A stretch of DNA of 64,000 nt, taken from positions 62,001 to 126,000 of the forward strand of contig NZ_JAPNOA010000003.1 of NCBI RefSeq assembly GCF_026626885.1, read 5' to 3'. Of this stretch, positions 8,768 to 17,650 are shown piece after piece (position 1 is the stretch's first letter; each line of letters begins with the position of its first letter). The stretch is from Parathalassolituus penaei (GTDB lineage Bacteria; Pseudomonadota; Gammaproteobacteria; Pseudomonadales; Oceanobacteraceae). The position numbers and the translations under genes are program-made. A model generated the notes under the pieces. The model had not been told where the DNA came from. It searched no databases and saw only the letters and a list, made by a program, of their open reading frames with translations.

Positions 8768-10420
8768 TCAGGCCGGATCGAGATCCTCCTCGATCACCTG
8801 TTCCAGCATGGGGGCCGCTGCCAGCAGCTCGCGGGTGTAATCCTGCTGCGGATTATTCATCACATCCGCCGTTGGTCCCTGTTCAACGATCACGCCGTTT
8901 TTCATCACCGCTACCCGATGTGCCAGCAGCGGAATAATCGACAGGTCGTGGGTGATAAACAGATAACTCAGCCCCATCTCGCGCTGCAGCTCCTGCAACA
9001 GCTCCAACACCTGGCCACGAATACTGACGTCCAGAGCACTGGTCGGCTCATCACAGATGATCAGCTCGGGTTCAACCGCAATTGCCCGGGCGATGGCAAT
9101 ACGCTGACGCTGGCCACCGGAAAACTCATGGGGATAACGGTCCAGATGGTCTGCTTGCAGCCCCACCCGTTCAAGCAAAGCCCGCAGTCGCTCTTCACGC
9201 TGTTTGCTGTTGCCACCCACACCCAGTGCCCGCATACCTTCTTCAAGAACCTCACGAATGGTCATACGCGGATTCATCGACGAAAACGGGTCCTGGAAAA
9301 TCACCTGAATCCGCTTGCGCCAAGGGCGATAAGCCGTGGCACTGAGGTTATCAATCCGTTGGCCATCAAAATGGATGGTGCCGGAAGCGAGCGGCTCCAG
9401 CGCCAGAATCGCGCGGCCAGCAGTAGATTTGCCGGAACCACTTTCGCCAACCAGAGCGACGGTTTCACCACGGCGGATTTCCAGATCAATGCCGTCCACC
9501 GCGCGGGTGTAACCATGGATTCGTTGCAACAGGCCCTTACGCTGGGCAAACCAGACCCGCACGTTATTCAGCTTCAGGATTGGCTCACTGTCGGCCAGCG
9601 GCTCACGATACTGACGACGTGGCAGCGACTGGATCAACTGGCGACTGTAATGATGTTGCGGCGACTGGAAAAACGCCTTGCACGGGCGGTATTCGAGAAT
9701 CTCGCCATGACGCATGACCGCCACCTGATCGGCCATTTCGGCCACTACCCCCATATCGTGGGTGATCAGCAACACGGCAAGACCACGCTTGCGGCATAAC
9801 ACCTTGAGCAGATCGAGAATCTGCTTCTGGATCGTTACATCCAGCGCGGTGGTCGGCTCGTCGGCGATCAACAAACGTGGCTCGCAAGCCAGCGCCATGG
9901 CAATCATGACACGCTGCTTCTGACCACCAGACAACTGATGGGGATACCAGCTCAGGCGCTGCTCAGGCTCAGGAATCCCGACTTCCTCCAGCAAACGCAG
10001 TACCTGGGCGCGTAATTCCGCACCACGCAAACCACGATGCAGACGTAACACCTCCCCCACCTGCTCCATCAGGTTTTTAACCGGGTTCAGTGCCGTTTGT
10101 GGCTCCTGGAAAATCATCGCCGCCTGGCTGCCACGAATGCTGTTCATACGCGCTTCGGTATGGCGGAACAGGTCATCACCATCGAGGCGAACTTCACCGT
10201 CGACAATACGCAGGGCATCCGGCAATAAACGCAGCAGGGCCAGCGAGGTCAGGGACTTGCCCGAACCACTTTCTCCGACCAACGCCAGAATCTGGCCAGC
10301 TTCGATCTCGAACGATATGCCCTTGACCAGACGCCGGGCCTGGGTGTCGCCGTTGGCAACAATGGCGCGGCGTGGTGCGGGTAATTCGATGGCCAGATTG
10401 GTGACCGACAATAATGGCAT
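8768..10420 (-). CDS. Peptide-type ABC importer, duplicated ATP-binding protein (YejF-like)
   Basis: A 550-residue protein with two complete ABC ATPase domains fused head to tail, as in YejF of the oligopeptide/microcin C importers. The first Walker A is GESGSGKS at residues 49-56 and the second at about 322-331. Each half has an LSGGQ-type signature (LSGGQKQRV; FSGGQRQRI), a Walker B (LLIADEPTTALD; LIICDEPTSALD) and a switch His (LLITHDMG; LFITHDLS). The start at 10420 follows GGAGACCACC and is the first sensible one; the open frame extends upstream into yejE-like sequence. It is the last gene of the four-gene importer operon and ends 42 bp before repeat A. Confidence 0.92.
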   Translation of the reverse strand: MPLLSVTNLAIELPAPRRAIVANGDTQARRLVKGISFEIEAGQILALVGESGSGKSLTSLALLRLLPDALRIVDGEVRLDGDDLFRHTEARMNSIRGSQAAMIFQEPQTALNPVKNLMEQVGEVLRLHRGLRGAELRAQVLRLLEEVGIPEPEQRLSWYPHQLSGGQKQRVMIAMALACEPRLLIADEPTTALDVTIQKQILDLLKVLCRKRGLAVLLITHDMGVVAEMADQVAVMRHGEILEYRPCKAFFQSPQHHYSRQLIQSLPRRQYREPLADSEPILKLNNVRVWFAQRKGLLQRIHGYTRAVDGIDLEIRRGETVALVGESGSGKSTAGRAILALEPLASGTIHFDGQRIDNLSATAYRPWRKRIQVIFQDPFSSMNPRMTIREVLEEGMRALGVGGNSKQREERLRALLERVGLQADHLDRYPHEFSGGQRQRIAIARAIAVEPELIICDEPTSALDVSIRGQVLELLQELQREMGLSYLFITHDLSIIPLLAHRVAVMKNGVIVEQGPTADVMNNPQQDYTRELLAAAPMLEQVIEEDLDPA

Positions 10421-10430
10421 GGTGGTCTCC

Positions 10431-11834
10431 TCAAGCCTTGTTTGCGGCACGCGGGTCAAACGCATCACGCACCCGGTCCGAGAAGAGGTTGGCGGCCAGA
10501 ACCAGGCCAAACATCAGCAAAAATGCAGCACTCACCGACCACCAGATCACCGGATCACGGGACAACTCGGCACGGGCATCGTTGATCATATTGCCCCAGC
10601 TCGCCATGGTTGGATCCACGCCCACCCCGATGTACGACAGAATCGCCTCAGCCAGCACAAAACCACTGAAATCCAGTACCAGCGAAATCAGGATCAGGTG
10701 AGTGATATTGGGCAGAATATGGCTGGCCAGAATGCGCCAGTGCGGCACACCAAACGCACGGGCAGCCTGCACATAATCGAGCTGGCTGACCTTCAGGGTT
10801 TCGGCACGCAACAAACGGCAGAGGCCAGTCCAGCTGGTCATCCCGAGAATGAAACACAATGCCAGGAAGCGGAAATCCGCCCTCTCAACGGTCAGAGCAA
10901 ACTGTTCCGGATGGGTTTCGATATACACGTCAATCAGCAGGATCGACGCGGCAATCAGCAGGATGCCCGGAATCGAACTCAGCGTGGTGTAGACATACTG
11001 CACCAGATCATCAACCCGGCCGCGGAAATACCCGGCACAGATGCCCAGCACAATCGCCAGTGGCATGGTCAGAATGGTCGCCAGCGTACCAATCAGGACA
11101 CCGGTGCGAATGCCCTTGATGGCCTGATAGAGCGTGTCCTGTCCCACCATGTTGGTGCCCAGAATATGGTACAGACCGCCCAGTTTGAGCACCCACACAG
11201 TTGCAAACACCAGAAACGCCAACGTGCCGTAAATGGTTTTCCACGGCAGGTATTCCTTGCGCGGCCCGCAAGCAACCGCATCACAGCGGTTGCGCCACTG
11301 CCAGTGCAACAGCACCAGCGCAGCACTGATGGCCAGACCAATCAGCAGGGCTTCGAGAGTGCGATTACGAATGTCGTGCCAGTGTTCAGCGGGATCCGAC
11401 AGATGCACACCGGCGTGTTCCAGGCGTGGAAAATCACGCACGATCGAGCCGTCATCCAGGGTGCGGGTTTCCTTGGCGAACGAATAGATCGCAAACGGCG
11501 CGGAGTAGGTTTTTTCGTCCTTGCCACGCAGATCGCCGATAATCAGGTCCAATACGCTATCAACCTGCTGGCTGTAATGCACATCGCTGCTGGCATCCGA
11601 CTGTTCCAGCGGCTGCCGAAAATGAATGGAGTCCAGCAAGGCCACCAAAATGTAAAACAGGATCACCAGAAACGCGCCCATCCCGGTTGGCGAGGCAAAC
11701 ACGGTGCGCCAGCGCATACGAGCCACCGGGTTGCGGGCCATATGCACAAAAAACAGAATCAGCAGCAGCGCCAGCAGAAAAATCAGGCTGTCGCTCCACA
11801 ACACAACGGGTTTGATCATCATCCAGTCAGTCAT
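10431..11834 (-). CDS. Peptide-type ABC importer permease (YejE-like)
   Basis: A 467-residue inner-membrane permease of the OppC/YejE type. The C-terminal 270 residues carry the usual transport domain, with the EAA-like loop (about AARAFGVPHWRILASHILPN) that docks on the ATPase. The N-terminal part has extra membrane segments around an additional polar domain of about 100 residues, making it longer than the usual 340 residues of E. coli YejE. It is followed 10 bp later by the ATPase gene and preceded by the YejB-like permease, so one transcript is expected. Confidence 0.9.
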   Translation of the reverse strand: MTDWMMIKPVVLWSDSLIFLLALLLILFFVHMARNPVARMRWRTVFASPTGMGAFLVILFYILVALLDSIHFRQPLEQSDASSDVHYSQQVDSVLDLIIGDLRGKDEKTYSAPFAIYSFAKETRTLDDGSIVRDFPRLEHAGVHLSDPAEHWHDIRNRTLEALLIGLAISAALVLLHWQWRNRCDAVACGPRKEYLPWKTIYGTLAFLVFATVWVLKLGGLYHILGTNMVGQDTLYQAIKGIRTGVLIGTLATILTMPLAIVLGICAGYFRGRVDDLVQYVYTTLSSIPGILLIAASILLIDVYIETHPEQFALTVERADFRFLALCFILGMTSWTGLCRLLRAETLKVSQLDYVQAARAFGVPHWRILASHILPNITHLILISLVLDFSGFVLAEAILSYIGVGVDPTMASWGNMINDARAELSRDPVIWWSVSAAFLLMFGLVLAANLFSDRVRDAFDPRAANKA

Positions 11835-11845
11835 TACCCCGACTC

Positions 11846-12823
11846 CTACGACAGGCGTACACGCGGATCAACCAGCGTGTAGGAAATATCGGTCAGCAAC
11901 AGGCCGAGGATGTACAGCACCGAACCGAGAAACACCATACAGCGAACAATGGCGAAGTCCTGGGCCTGAATGGCATCCAGGGTATAACTGCCGAGGCCGG
12001 GAATACCAAAAAACGACTCCACCAGCAGACTGCCCATAAACAGTGACGGAATCACCACCACCACACTGGTCAGAATCGGGATCATGCCGTTCGGCAAGAC
12101 ATGGCGGAATAATACCCCCAGCTCGGACACCCCCTTGGCACGGGCGGTGCGCACGTAATCCTTGCTGGCTTCTTCCAGAAACAGGGTGCGATAAAGACGA
12201 ACACCACTGCCAATACCGGAAATCACACCAATCACCACTGGCAGGATCAGGAAACGCCAGGCATCTGCACCCGGTACATAACCGGACACCGGCACCAGAT
12301 GCCACATCTTGGCGAAGAAGAACTGGCCCGCAAATACGTAGAACACACCGGAAATCGACATCATGGCCACACAGGCCACCATCGCACCGGTATCAAACAG
12401 GCTGCCGCGGAACATCACCACAAACAGCGCCAGCGAGATATTCACCAGAATACCGAGAATAAAACTCGGCAAGGCCACCGCCAGACTGGGCCACATACGC
12501 TGCTGAATATCTTCGATAATGGCGCGGCCTTCGTCCGACTTGCCAAAGTCCAGCGCAAACAGACGTACGGATTTGTCGAAGAAAATGGTGTCAGTCAACA
12601 AGCCTTCACTGTCTTCACGCTCGTTCATAAACAGCGGTTTGTCGTACCCACGCTCAGCTTTCCAGGCTTCAATGGCCTTGGCGTCCATGTGTTTGTCACC
12701 CAGCTGTACCCGCGCCATCTGGTCGGGTGTATTCACCATAAAAAACAGTGCAAAGGTCAGCAGGTTAACCCCGATCAGAATCGGCACCGCGTACAGCAGT
12801 CGGCGAATGATGTAGGAAATCAT
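11846..12823 (-). CDS. Peptide-type ABC importer permease (YejB/OppB-like)
   Basis: A 325-residue permease partner of the YejE-like protein. It starts MISYIIRRLLYAVPILIGVN, the typical OppB/DppB N-terminus, has a periplasmic loop near residues 30-100 and the EAA-like loop (YVRTARAKGVSELGVLFRH). The C-terminus with DISYTLVDPRVRLS is the canonical OppB end. The gene lies 11 bp before the YejE-like gene and 21 bp after the binding-protein gene, all on the minus strand. Confidence 0.92.
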   Translation of the reverse strand: MISYIIRRLLYAVPILIGVNLLTFALFFMVNTPDQMARVQLGDKHMDAKAIEAWKAERGYDKPLFMNEREDSEGLLTDTIFFDKSVRLFALDFGKSDEGRAIIEDIQQRMWPSLAVALPSFILGILVNISLALFVVMFRGSLFDTGAMVACVAMMSISGVFYVFAGQFFFAKMWHLVPVSGYVPGADAWRFLILPVVIGVISGIGSGVRLYRTLFLEEASKDYVRTARAKGVSELGVLFRHVLPNGMIPILTSVVVVIPSLFMGSLLVESFFGIPGLGSYTLDAIQAQDFAIVRCMVFLGSVLYILGLLLTDISYTLVDPRVRLS

Positions 12824-12844
12824 GCAGCTGTTACTCCGCTCACC

Positions 12845-15082
12845 TCAGTCATGGAACACCTTTACCTGCAGACGCTTGCGCCAGGCCAGATAACCCCCCA
12901 GCCCCAGCAGGAACAGCAAGCCCAGCACCGTCAGCAACGGGGTAATCACCGGAGGATTACGCTCAGCCCAGACGCGGTCACGCATTTCAGGGTCAATATC
13001 GATGTATTTCAGGACCGACTGGCTGATGCCATGGGCCTTGGTATTTTTCACCCACGGGTTATTCAGCACATAGGCGTGTGGATGCCAGACCGAGCCCCAT
13101 GGTGCATCGTGCTGGAAGATATCCAGCATCTTGCGAATCACCGCCATGCGCTCCGGAGAATCCGGCATCAGTTTCATGCGGTCGAATAAACGGTCGTATT
13201 CAGGGTTGCTGTAGTTGGACGAGTTCACCCCGGCACCATCGGTTGCCACCTGGCCGTTAGGCCCGTACAGCAGGAACAGGAAGTTCTCGGCATCCGGATA
13301 GTCCGCCATCCAGCCCCACGAGAAGATCTGGGCATTACCGGTGCGGATTTTCTCCTGGAAGCGGTTGTAATCGGTGCTGCGAATATTCAGCTCAATCCCC
13401 AGCTTGCGGAACTGCTTGATCAGCCAGATCTGGTTGGAGTTGCCACCACCCGAGGTGGTTTCGTAATTCAGCACCAGCGGTTTGCCCGTGTCGGCATCCC
13501 GACCATCCGGATAACCGGCTTCCGCCATCAGTTTGCGAGCGTATTCAATCGGCTTGAGCACTGCACGACCGCCACCATTACCATCATCGACCCAGTCATA
13601 GACCAGATTATTCAGACCATTACGGCCGGTCTGATAACCAAAAATTCCCGGAGGAATAGGCCCCATCCCCACTTCGCCACGACCATTGGCAAAAATGGAA
13701 ATGGACTCTTCCTGATCGAAGGCAATCGAAATCGCCTGACGCAACTTGCGGGCACGTTCTGCGGTTTTCTGATGCTCTTTGGCATCACGGGCATTCAGAC
13801 GTGGCGCATTGTGTGGACGCTGGCCACCCACAATCGGGTCGAGCATGTTAAACGCCAGATAATAGGTGCCCGGCACCACCTCGATTTCCATGGTGATGCC
13901 TTTTTCGATCATTTCATCACTCAGGCGAATCCCCTGACTGCCCACCGAAACCGCCTGGTCAAAGCTGTCAGCACCAATACCGGAACGGTCGTAATACCCC
14001 TGCAGAAATTTGCTCCACAGCGGAATGGCTTCTTTTTCGAGGCGATATACCACCTTGTCGAGGAATGGCATGGGTTGTCCGGCGGCGGCCAGCAAACCAT
14101 TGGCCTCGTCTTCCTTTTCACCTTCTGACGGATAAAGGTCTTCACGGAAATTGGGGTTACGCTCCAGCACAATCACTTCGTTCGGATCGTTGCGAGTCAT
14201 CATAAACGCGCCAGTACCGACCGGATGCCAGTCCAGCACGATATTGCGATCTGCCAAACCCGGCTGGTTATAAAACTCGTCCACCAGCTCCGGAACCGGG
14301 GCAAAAAAGTGATACGCCAGCCAATAACGGAACTGCGGGTATTTGCCTTTCAGACGAATACTGAACTGGTAGTCGTTCAGACGCTCCAGCCCCTCCATAT
14401 CCAGATCATCGAGATTAACCCAACGCTGATTGCGCGGACGCTCCTTGCGAATAGCCGTTACCCGATCACCAAACTCGTCCATACCAACAATAAATTCGGC
14501 CAGCAGCCCACGCACAGGCGACAAGTTGGCCGGGTCAGCCAGACGTTTGATCTGATAAATGTAATCGTCGGAAACCAGCTCACGAGTACCGGTTTCAGTG
14601 AAATCTTCCAGGCTCTGATATTCCTGGCTATCACGGGCGCTAGCAAAACGATAACGCGGGTTACCATCCGACCCCAGCGCAAATGCCGGATGCGGCTGAT
14701 AGTGAATGCCCGGTTTGATGGTCAGAACATAGGTACTGTAAGCAACCAGCGGCGATTGCTCCGGCACCGGATTACCGTGGGCGTCGGAGTATTCGATTTG
14801 TGGCATTTCCGTGAGCGTATTGGGAATCAGCTCATACGGGCGCTTCAGATAATGATATTCCAGCGGCGGCTCATATATCTGGTCGATAAACCGGCTTTCG
14901 TCCGAACTGTAGGAACGTGCCGGGTCCAGATGTTTGGGGCGGGAAGAAAAGCTTGAATACAGGATGCGCGCATCGCCGTCTTCATCCGGATGCGGGTTAT
15001 TCCAGGCTTGCTCCTGGCAACCGGCTAACAACATCACCAGCAACAGGCTGAATGACAAACGAAAGGGACTGTTAAACAACAT
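12845..15082 (-). CDS. Peptide-type ABC importer binding protein, lipoprotein with C-terminal membrane span
   Basis: A 745-residue solute-binding protein of family 5 (oligopeptide type), recognised by LDPARSYSSDESRFIDQIYEP, YTLTIKPG-like and RQAISIAFDQE blocks and by its operon with YejB-, YejE- and YejF-like genes. With the start at 15082 a lipobox LLAGC (Cys22) follows a hydrophobic stretch. An ATG at 15109 and further upstream frame are possible but less likely. Unusually, the last 30 residues contain a hydrophobic span followed by basic residues (LAWRKRLQ), so the protein may be anchored at both ends. The substrate is probably a peptide; it cannot be named. Confidence 0.88.
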   Translation of the reverse strand: MLFNSPFRLSFSLLLVMLLAGCQEQAWNNPHPDEDGDARILYSSFSSRPKHLDPARSYSSDESRFIDQIYEPPLEYHYLKRPYELIPNTLTEMPQIEYSDAHGNPVPEQSPLVAYSTYVLTIKPGIHYQPHPAFALGSDGNPRYRFASARDSQEYQSLEDFTETGTRELVSDDYIYQIKRLADPANLSPVRGLLAEFIVGMDEFGDRVTAIRKERPRNQRWVNLDDLDMEGLERLNDYQFSIRLKGKYPQFRYWLAYHFFAPVPELVDEFYNQPGLADRNIVLDWHPVGTGAFMMTRNDPNEVIVLERNPNFREDLYPSEGEKEDEANGLLAAAGQPMPFLDKVVYRLEKEAIPLWSKFLQGYYDRSGIGADSFDQAVSVGSQGIRLSDEMIEKGITMEIEVVPGTYYLAFNMLDPIVGGQRPHNAPRLNARDAKEHQKTAERARKLRQAISIAFDQEESISIFANGRGEVGMGPIPPGIFGYQTGRNGLNNLVYDWVDDGNGGGRAVLKPIEYARKLMAEAGYPDGRDADTGKPLVLNYETTSGGGNSNQIWLIKQFRKLGIELNIRSTDYNRFQEKIRTGNAQIFSWGWMADYPDAENFLFLLYGPNGQVATDGAGVNSSNYSNPEYDRLFDRMKLMPDSPERMAVIRKMLDIFQHDAPWGSVWHPHAYVLNNPWVKNTKAHGISQSVLKYIDIDPEMRDRVWAERNPPVITPLLTVLGLLFLLGLGGYLAWRKRLQVKVFHD

Positions 15083-15478
15083 CTCTGAATGATCTGACAA
15101 GCGGTTCATCAGTGTGCCAGCAATTCTGACGCTGACAAGCCCCTGCCATGCGCCATCCATGCCAGAAAGCTGACACTCATGGCCACTCTGGCCAGCAAAA
15201 ACCCGGCATAACGTGATATTGGTCACACCCGGTCGTCGCCGACGAGCGGTATTATTGCGGCATTCAAAATCCGATTGTCCGACAATTATTGAACATATCC
15301 TCAATAAAACCGCGTGCAGACGGATATTGCCGATTCCGGCTTTCTGTCATCAAAACGCGTAAAGATAGTCCGAAATCGCGCTCTGGTTGGCATATGGCAG
15401 TTACAAACGCTGGAATTGCCAATCAGGAGCAGTTAGAACAGACATCAGCCCTGTCCCTATATCCAGAAGGAAATCCGT
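15083..15478. other. Divergent intergenic region with two inverted repeats
   Basis: A 396-bp region between the divergent importer and MoxR operons, expected to hold both promoters. Two close inverted repeats stand out: ATTGTC/GACAAT (15274-15286, 1-bp spacer) and TTATTGA/TCAATAA (15286-15292 with 15301-15307, 8-bp spacer). They look like operator half-sites, but I cannot name a regulator. I see no convincing -35/-10 pair and no gene in it. Confidence 0.4.
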
Positions 15479-16438
15479 GTGAGCAATCCGGCCGCCGCCC
15501 TGCAGCAACTGCATCAGAACCTGTCCAGTGTGATCCAGGCTTCCTCCACCGTACTGTTACACACCATGACCTGTGTACTGGCCGGCGGTCACCTGTTGAT
15601 CGAAGACGTGCCGGGAACCGGAAAAACTACCCTCAGCCGCACACTGGCACGCTCACTGGCGTTACAGTCGCGCCGCGTACAATGCACCCCGGACCTGATG
15701 CCAGCCGATATTCTCGGTTACAGCCTGTTCGACAGCAGCAGCCAGCAAATGCGTCATATCAAGGGCCCGGTGTTCACCAATATTCTGCTCATGGACGAAA
15801 TCAATCGCGCCTCACCACGCACTCAGGCCGCATTACTGGAAGCCATGGCAGAAAATGCCATCAGTTACGATGGTGAAGAAATACCGCTGCCAACACCGTT
15901 TATGGTCATTGCCAGCCGCAACCCGGAAGATTTCCTCGGCACCTATGCCTTGCCAGAAGCCCTGCTCGACCGTTTCCTGATGCGTATTACTCCGGGATAC
16001 CCAAGTACGGAACAGGAGTTGGCAATGCTGAATGCGCGCCTCAGCGGCGATCCGCTGGATCGGGTCAAACCGGTGATGGATGGCTCCACCCTGCTGCAAT
16101 TGCAAAAACTCTGCGAAAAAATTCCGCTGGCCGAAACCATCGTTGGTTATATCAACCAGCTGATTCGTGCCACCCGCGAACACCCGCAGGTGCAACTGGG
16201 TGCCAGCCCTCGTGCCTCGCTGGCCCTGATCCGTGCGGTACGCGCCATGGCAGTACTCACCAATCGCAAGGCGATTACCCCGCAGCTGGTGCAGTCACTG
16301 TTGGAACCGGTACTCGGCCATCGCATGATTTTCCGTGATGCTCGCCTCAACCAGGCCGCTCACCGTGCCGACTTCTGGCAGGATCTGATCGAGCGGGTTG
16401 ATACCCCGGAAACCCGCGGCACCAAAGTCACCGGATAA
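15479..16438 (+). CDS. MoxR-family AAA+ ATPase
   Basis: A 319-residue MoxR AAA+ chaperone-like ATPase. Walker A is VPGTGKTT (residues 44-51) and Walker B is ILLMDEINRA (about 102-111). VIASRNPEDFLGTYALPEA and LDRFLMRI are MoxR signatures. The start is GTG at 15479 after AGAAGG; no closer ATG fits the family N-terminus. It begins a three-gene unit with a DUF58-like and a transglutaminase-like membrane protein, the common MoxR-DUF58-TgpA layout. In that context MoxR proteins are thought to help assemble or activate partner complexes, often with VWA proteins. Confidence 0.93.
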   Translation: MSNPAAALQQLHQNLSSVIQASSTVLLHTMTCVLAGGHLLIEDVPGTGKTTLSRTLARSLALQSRRVQCTPDLMPADILGYSLFDSSSQQMRHIKGPVFTNILLMDEINRASPRTQAALLEAMAENAISYDGEEIPLPTPFMVIASRNPEDFLGTYALPEALLDRFLMRITPGYPSTEQELAMLNARLSGDPLDRVKPVMDGSTLLQLQKLCEKIPLAETIVGYINQLIRATREHPQVQLGASPRASLALIRAVRAMAVLTNRKAITPQLVQSLLEPVLGHRMIFRDARLNQAAHRADFWQDLIERVDTPETRGTKVTG

Positions 16439-16444
16439 TCCGTT

Positions 16445-17650
16445 ATGACCGGACATTTTTCAGTAAAAACGGCCATACGCCTGTGGTCACTGCCGCTGGC
16501 TGTGCTGCTGATGGGACTGGCGGCGCTGGCCATGGCAACCACCAGCGGATCAGCCTCTGCAGCTCTGCTCAGCAGCCTGCTGTTATCCACGCTCGCAGTC
16601 GCCTGGTGGTTACCGCTGCTGCAAACGCGGCAATTGCAGGTGGATATCCGCCAGATCAATCAGCCGGAAGAAGGTGACGAACTGCTGCTGGAATGCCATT
16701 TCCACTGCAACCGAACCCTGTATGGCATTGAGCTGGAACTGCAGATACCCGAACTTTCGCGCCAGCTGTTTGAAATAGACCGGATTGAACCGGATTCACG
16801 CCTGATCATACGAGTGCCGGCCAGTCGTTGTGGACTGTTCATTATCAACAGCATGGCTATTTCATCGGATTGGCCATTTGGGCTGTTCCGACGCCAGCAG
16901 GTATCAGACAACGCCGCTCCCGGTCTGCTGGTGCTGCCGAAAGTTGTACCCATTCGCCAGCTCCCGTTAAAGTCCGAACCTTTACCTGCTTATCAGCAAC
17001 CTGCGCTGGCCAATGCCATCGGTGACGACTGGTTTGGTATCCAGCATGCCGCCCAAACCACACCAGCCCGACGCACCACCCACCATCCGCTGCCCCAACG
17101 CTACCCGCAGACCAGCCTGCAATATGACCGCGAAACTCTGCCGGAATACATTATTGTGCTCGACTACCAACAAACCGTGCAGGGCATCAGCCGTCACAGC
17201 CTCGATTTCCGCCGCAGTATCGCGGCGTCGATCATGGCCTGCGCCAACCGCGGTGAGGCTATTGTTCATCTGTTCAGCAACGACCGTTATAACAGTCGCC
17301 TGACGCTCGATCCGTACCAGCAAAACCCGTCTTTTCTGAGTGCCATGAGTGCCATGAGTGCCATGAGTGCCCAGTCGGGTGACAGTGGCGACAGCGCCGA
17401 GCAACTGGCCGAACGCGCCCTGATCGAATTCCCGCAGGCAACCCTGATCAGCCTGCGTGCAGTAGAGCAAACCAGCAAGCTGCGGAATAACGGTCGCTGG
17501 CTGGATATTCGTATCCACAACGCATCCTTTATCAATCCGATGGAGATCTACAGCGAAGGCTGGCAAACACCCGAGCCGAACCATCGCATCCTGACGCTTC
17601 ATGCCAACAGCAACTTTGCGAGGTTCATCCAGAATGCCAACGCTGCCTGA
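16445..17650 (+). CDS. DUF58-type membrane protein, divergent
   Basis: A 401-residue protein starting 6 bp after the MoxR gene. Two hydrophobic segments lie at about residues 14-30 and 36-55, then a soluble domain with beta-rich character, as in DUF58 proteins. The usual DUF58 block (Y-x-PGD-x-x-R-x-I-x-W) is poorly conserved; the corresponding region reads IGDDWFGIQHAAQT, so the assignment relies mainly on position between MoxR and the transglutaminase. It contains an in-frame triple MSA repeat at about 17339-17365. Its end overlaps the next gene by 17 bp. Confidence 0.75.
   Translation: MTGHFSVKTAIRLWSLPLAVLLMGLAALAMATTSGSASAALLSSLLLSTLAVAWWLPLLQTRQLQVDIRQINQPEEGDELLLECHFHCNRTLYGIELELQIPELSRQLFEIDRIEPDSRLIIRVPASRCGLFIINSMAISSDWPFGLFRRQQVSDNAAPGLLVLPKVVPIRQLPLKSEPLPAYQQPALANAIGDDWFGIQHAAQTTPARRTTHHPLPQRYPQTSLQYDRETLPEYIIVLDYQQTVQGISRHSLDFRRSIAASIMACANRGEAIVHLFSNDRYNSRLTLDPYQQNPSFLSAMSAMSAMSAQSGDSGDSAEQLAERALIEFPQATLISLRAVEQTSKLRNNGRWLDIRIHNASFINPMEIYSEGWQTPEPNHRILTLHANSNFARFIQNANAA
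17339..17365 (+). repeat. Three tandem 9-bp units in the DUF58-like gene
   Basis: The unit AGTGCCATG occurs three times in a row with no mismatch, then a partial fourth. In the protein it gives repeated Ser-Ala-Met. Because the unit is a multiple of three, copy-number change would alter length without shifting the frame. Confidence 0.85.

Noticed and set aside
10137-11882. A 581-codon plus-strand open frame opposite the permease genes
   Set aside because: Shadow of the YejE-like permease and ATPase; rich in Gln, Arg and His with no membrane or domain pattern.
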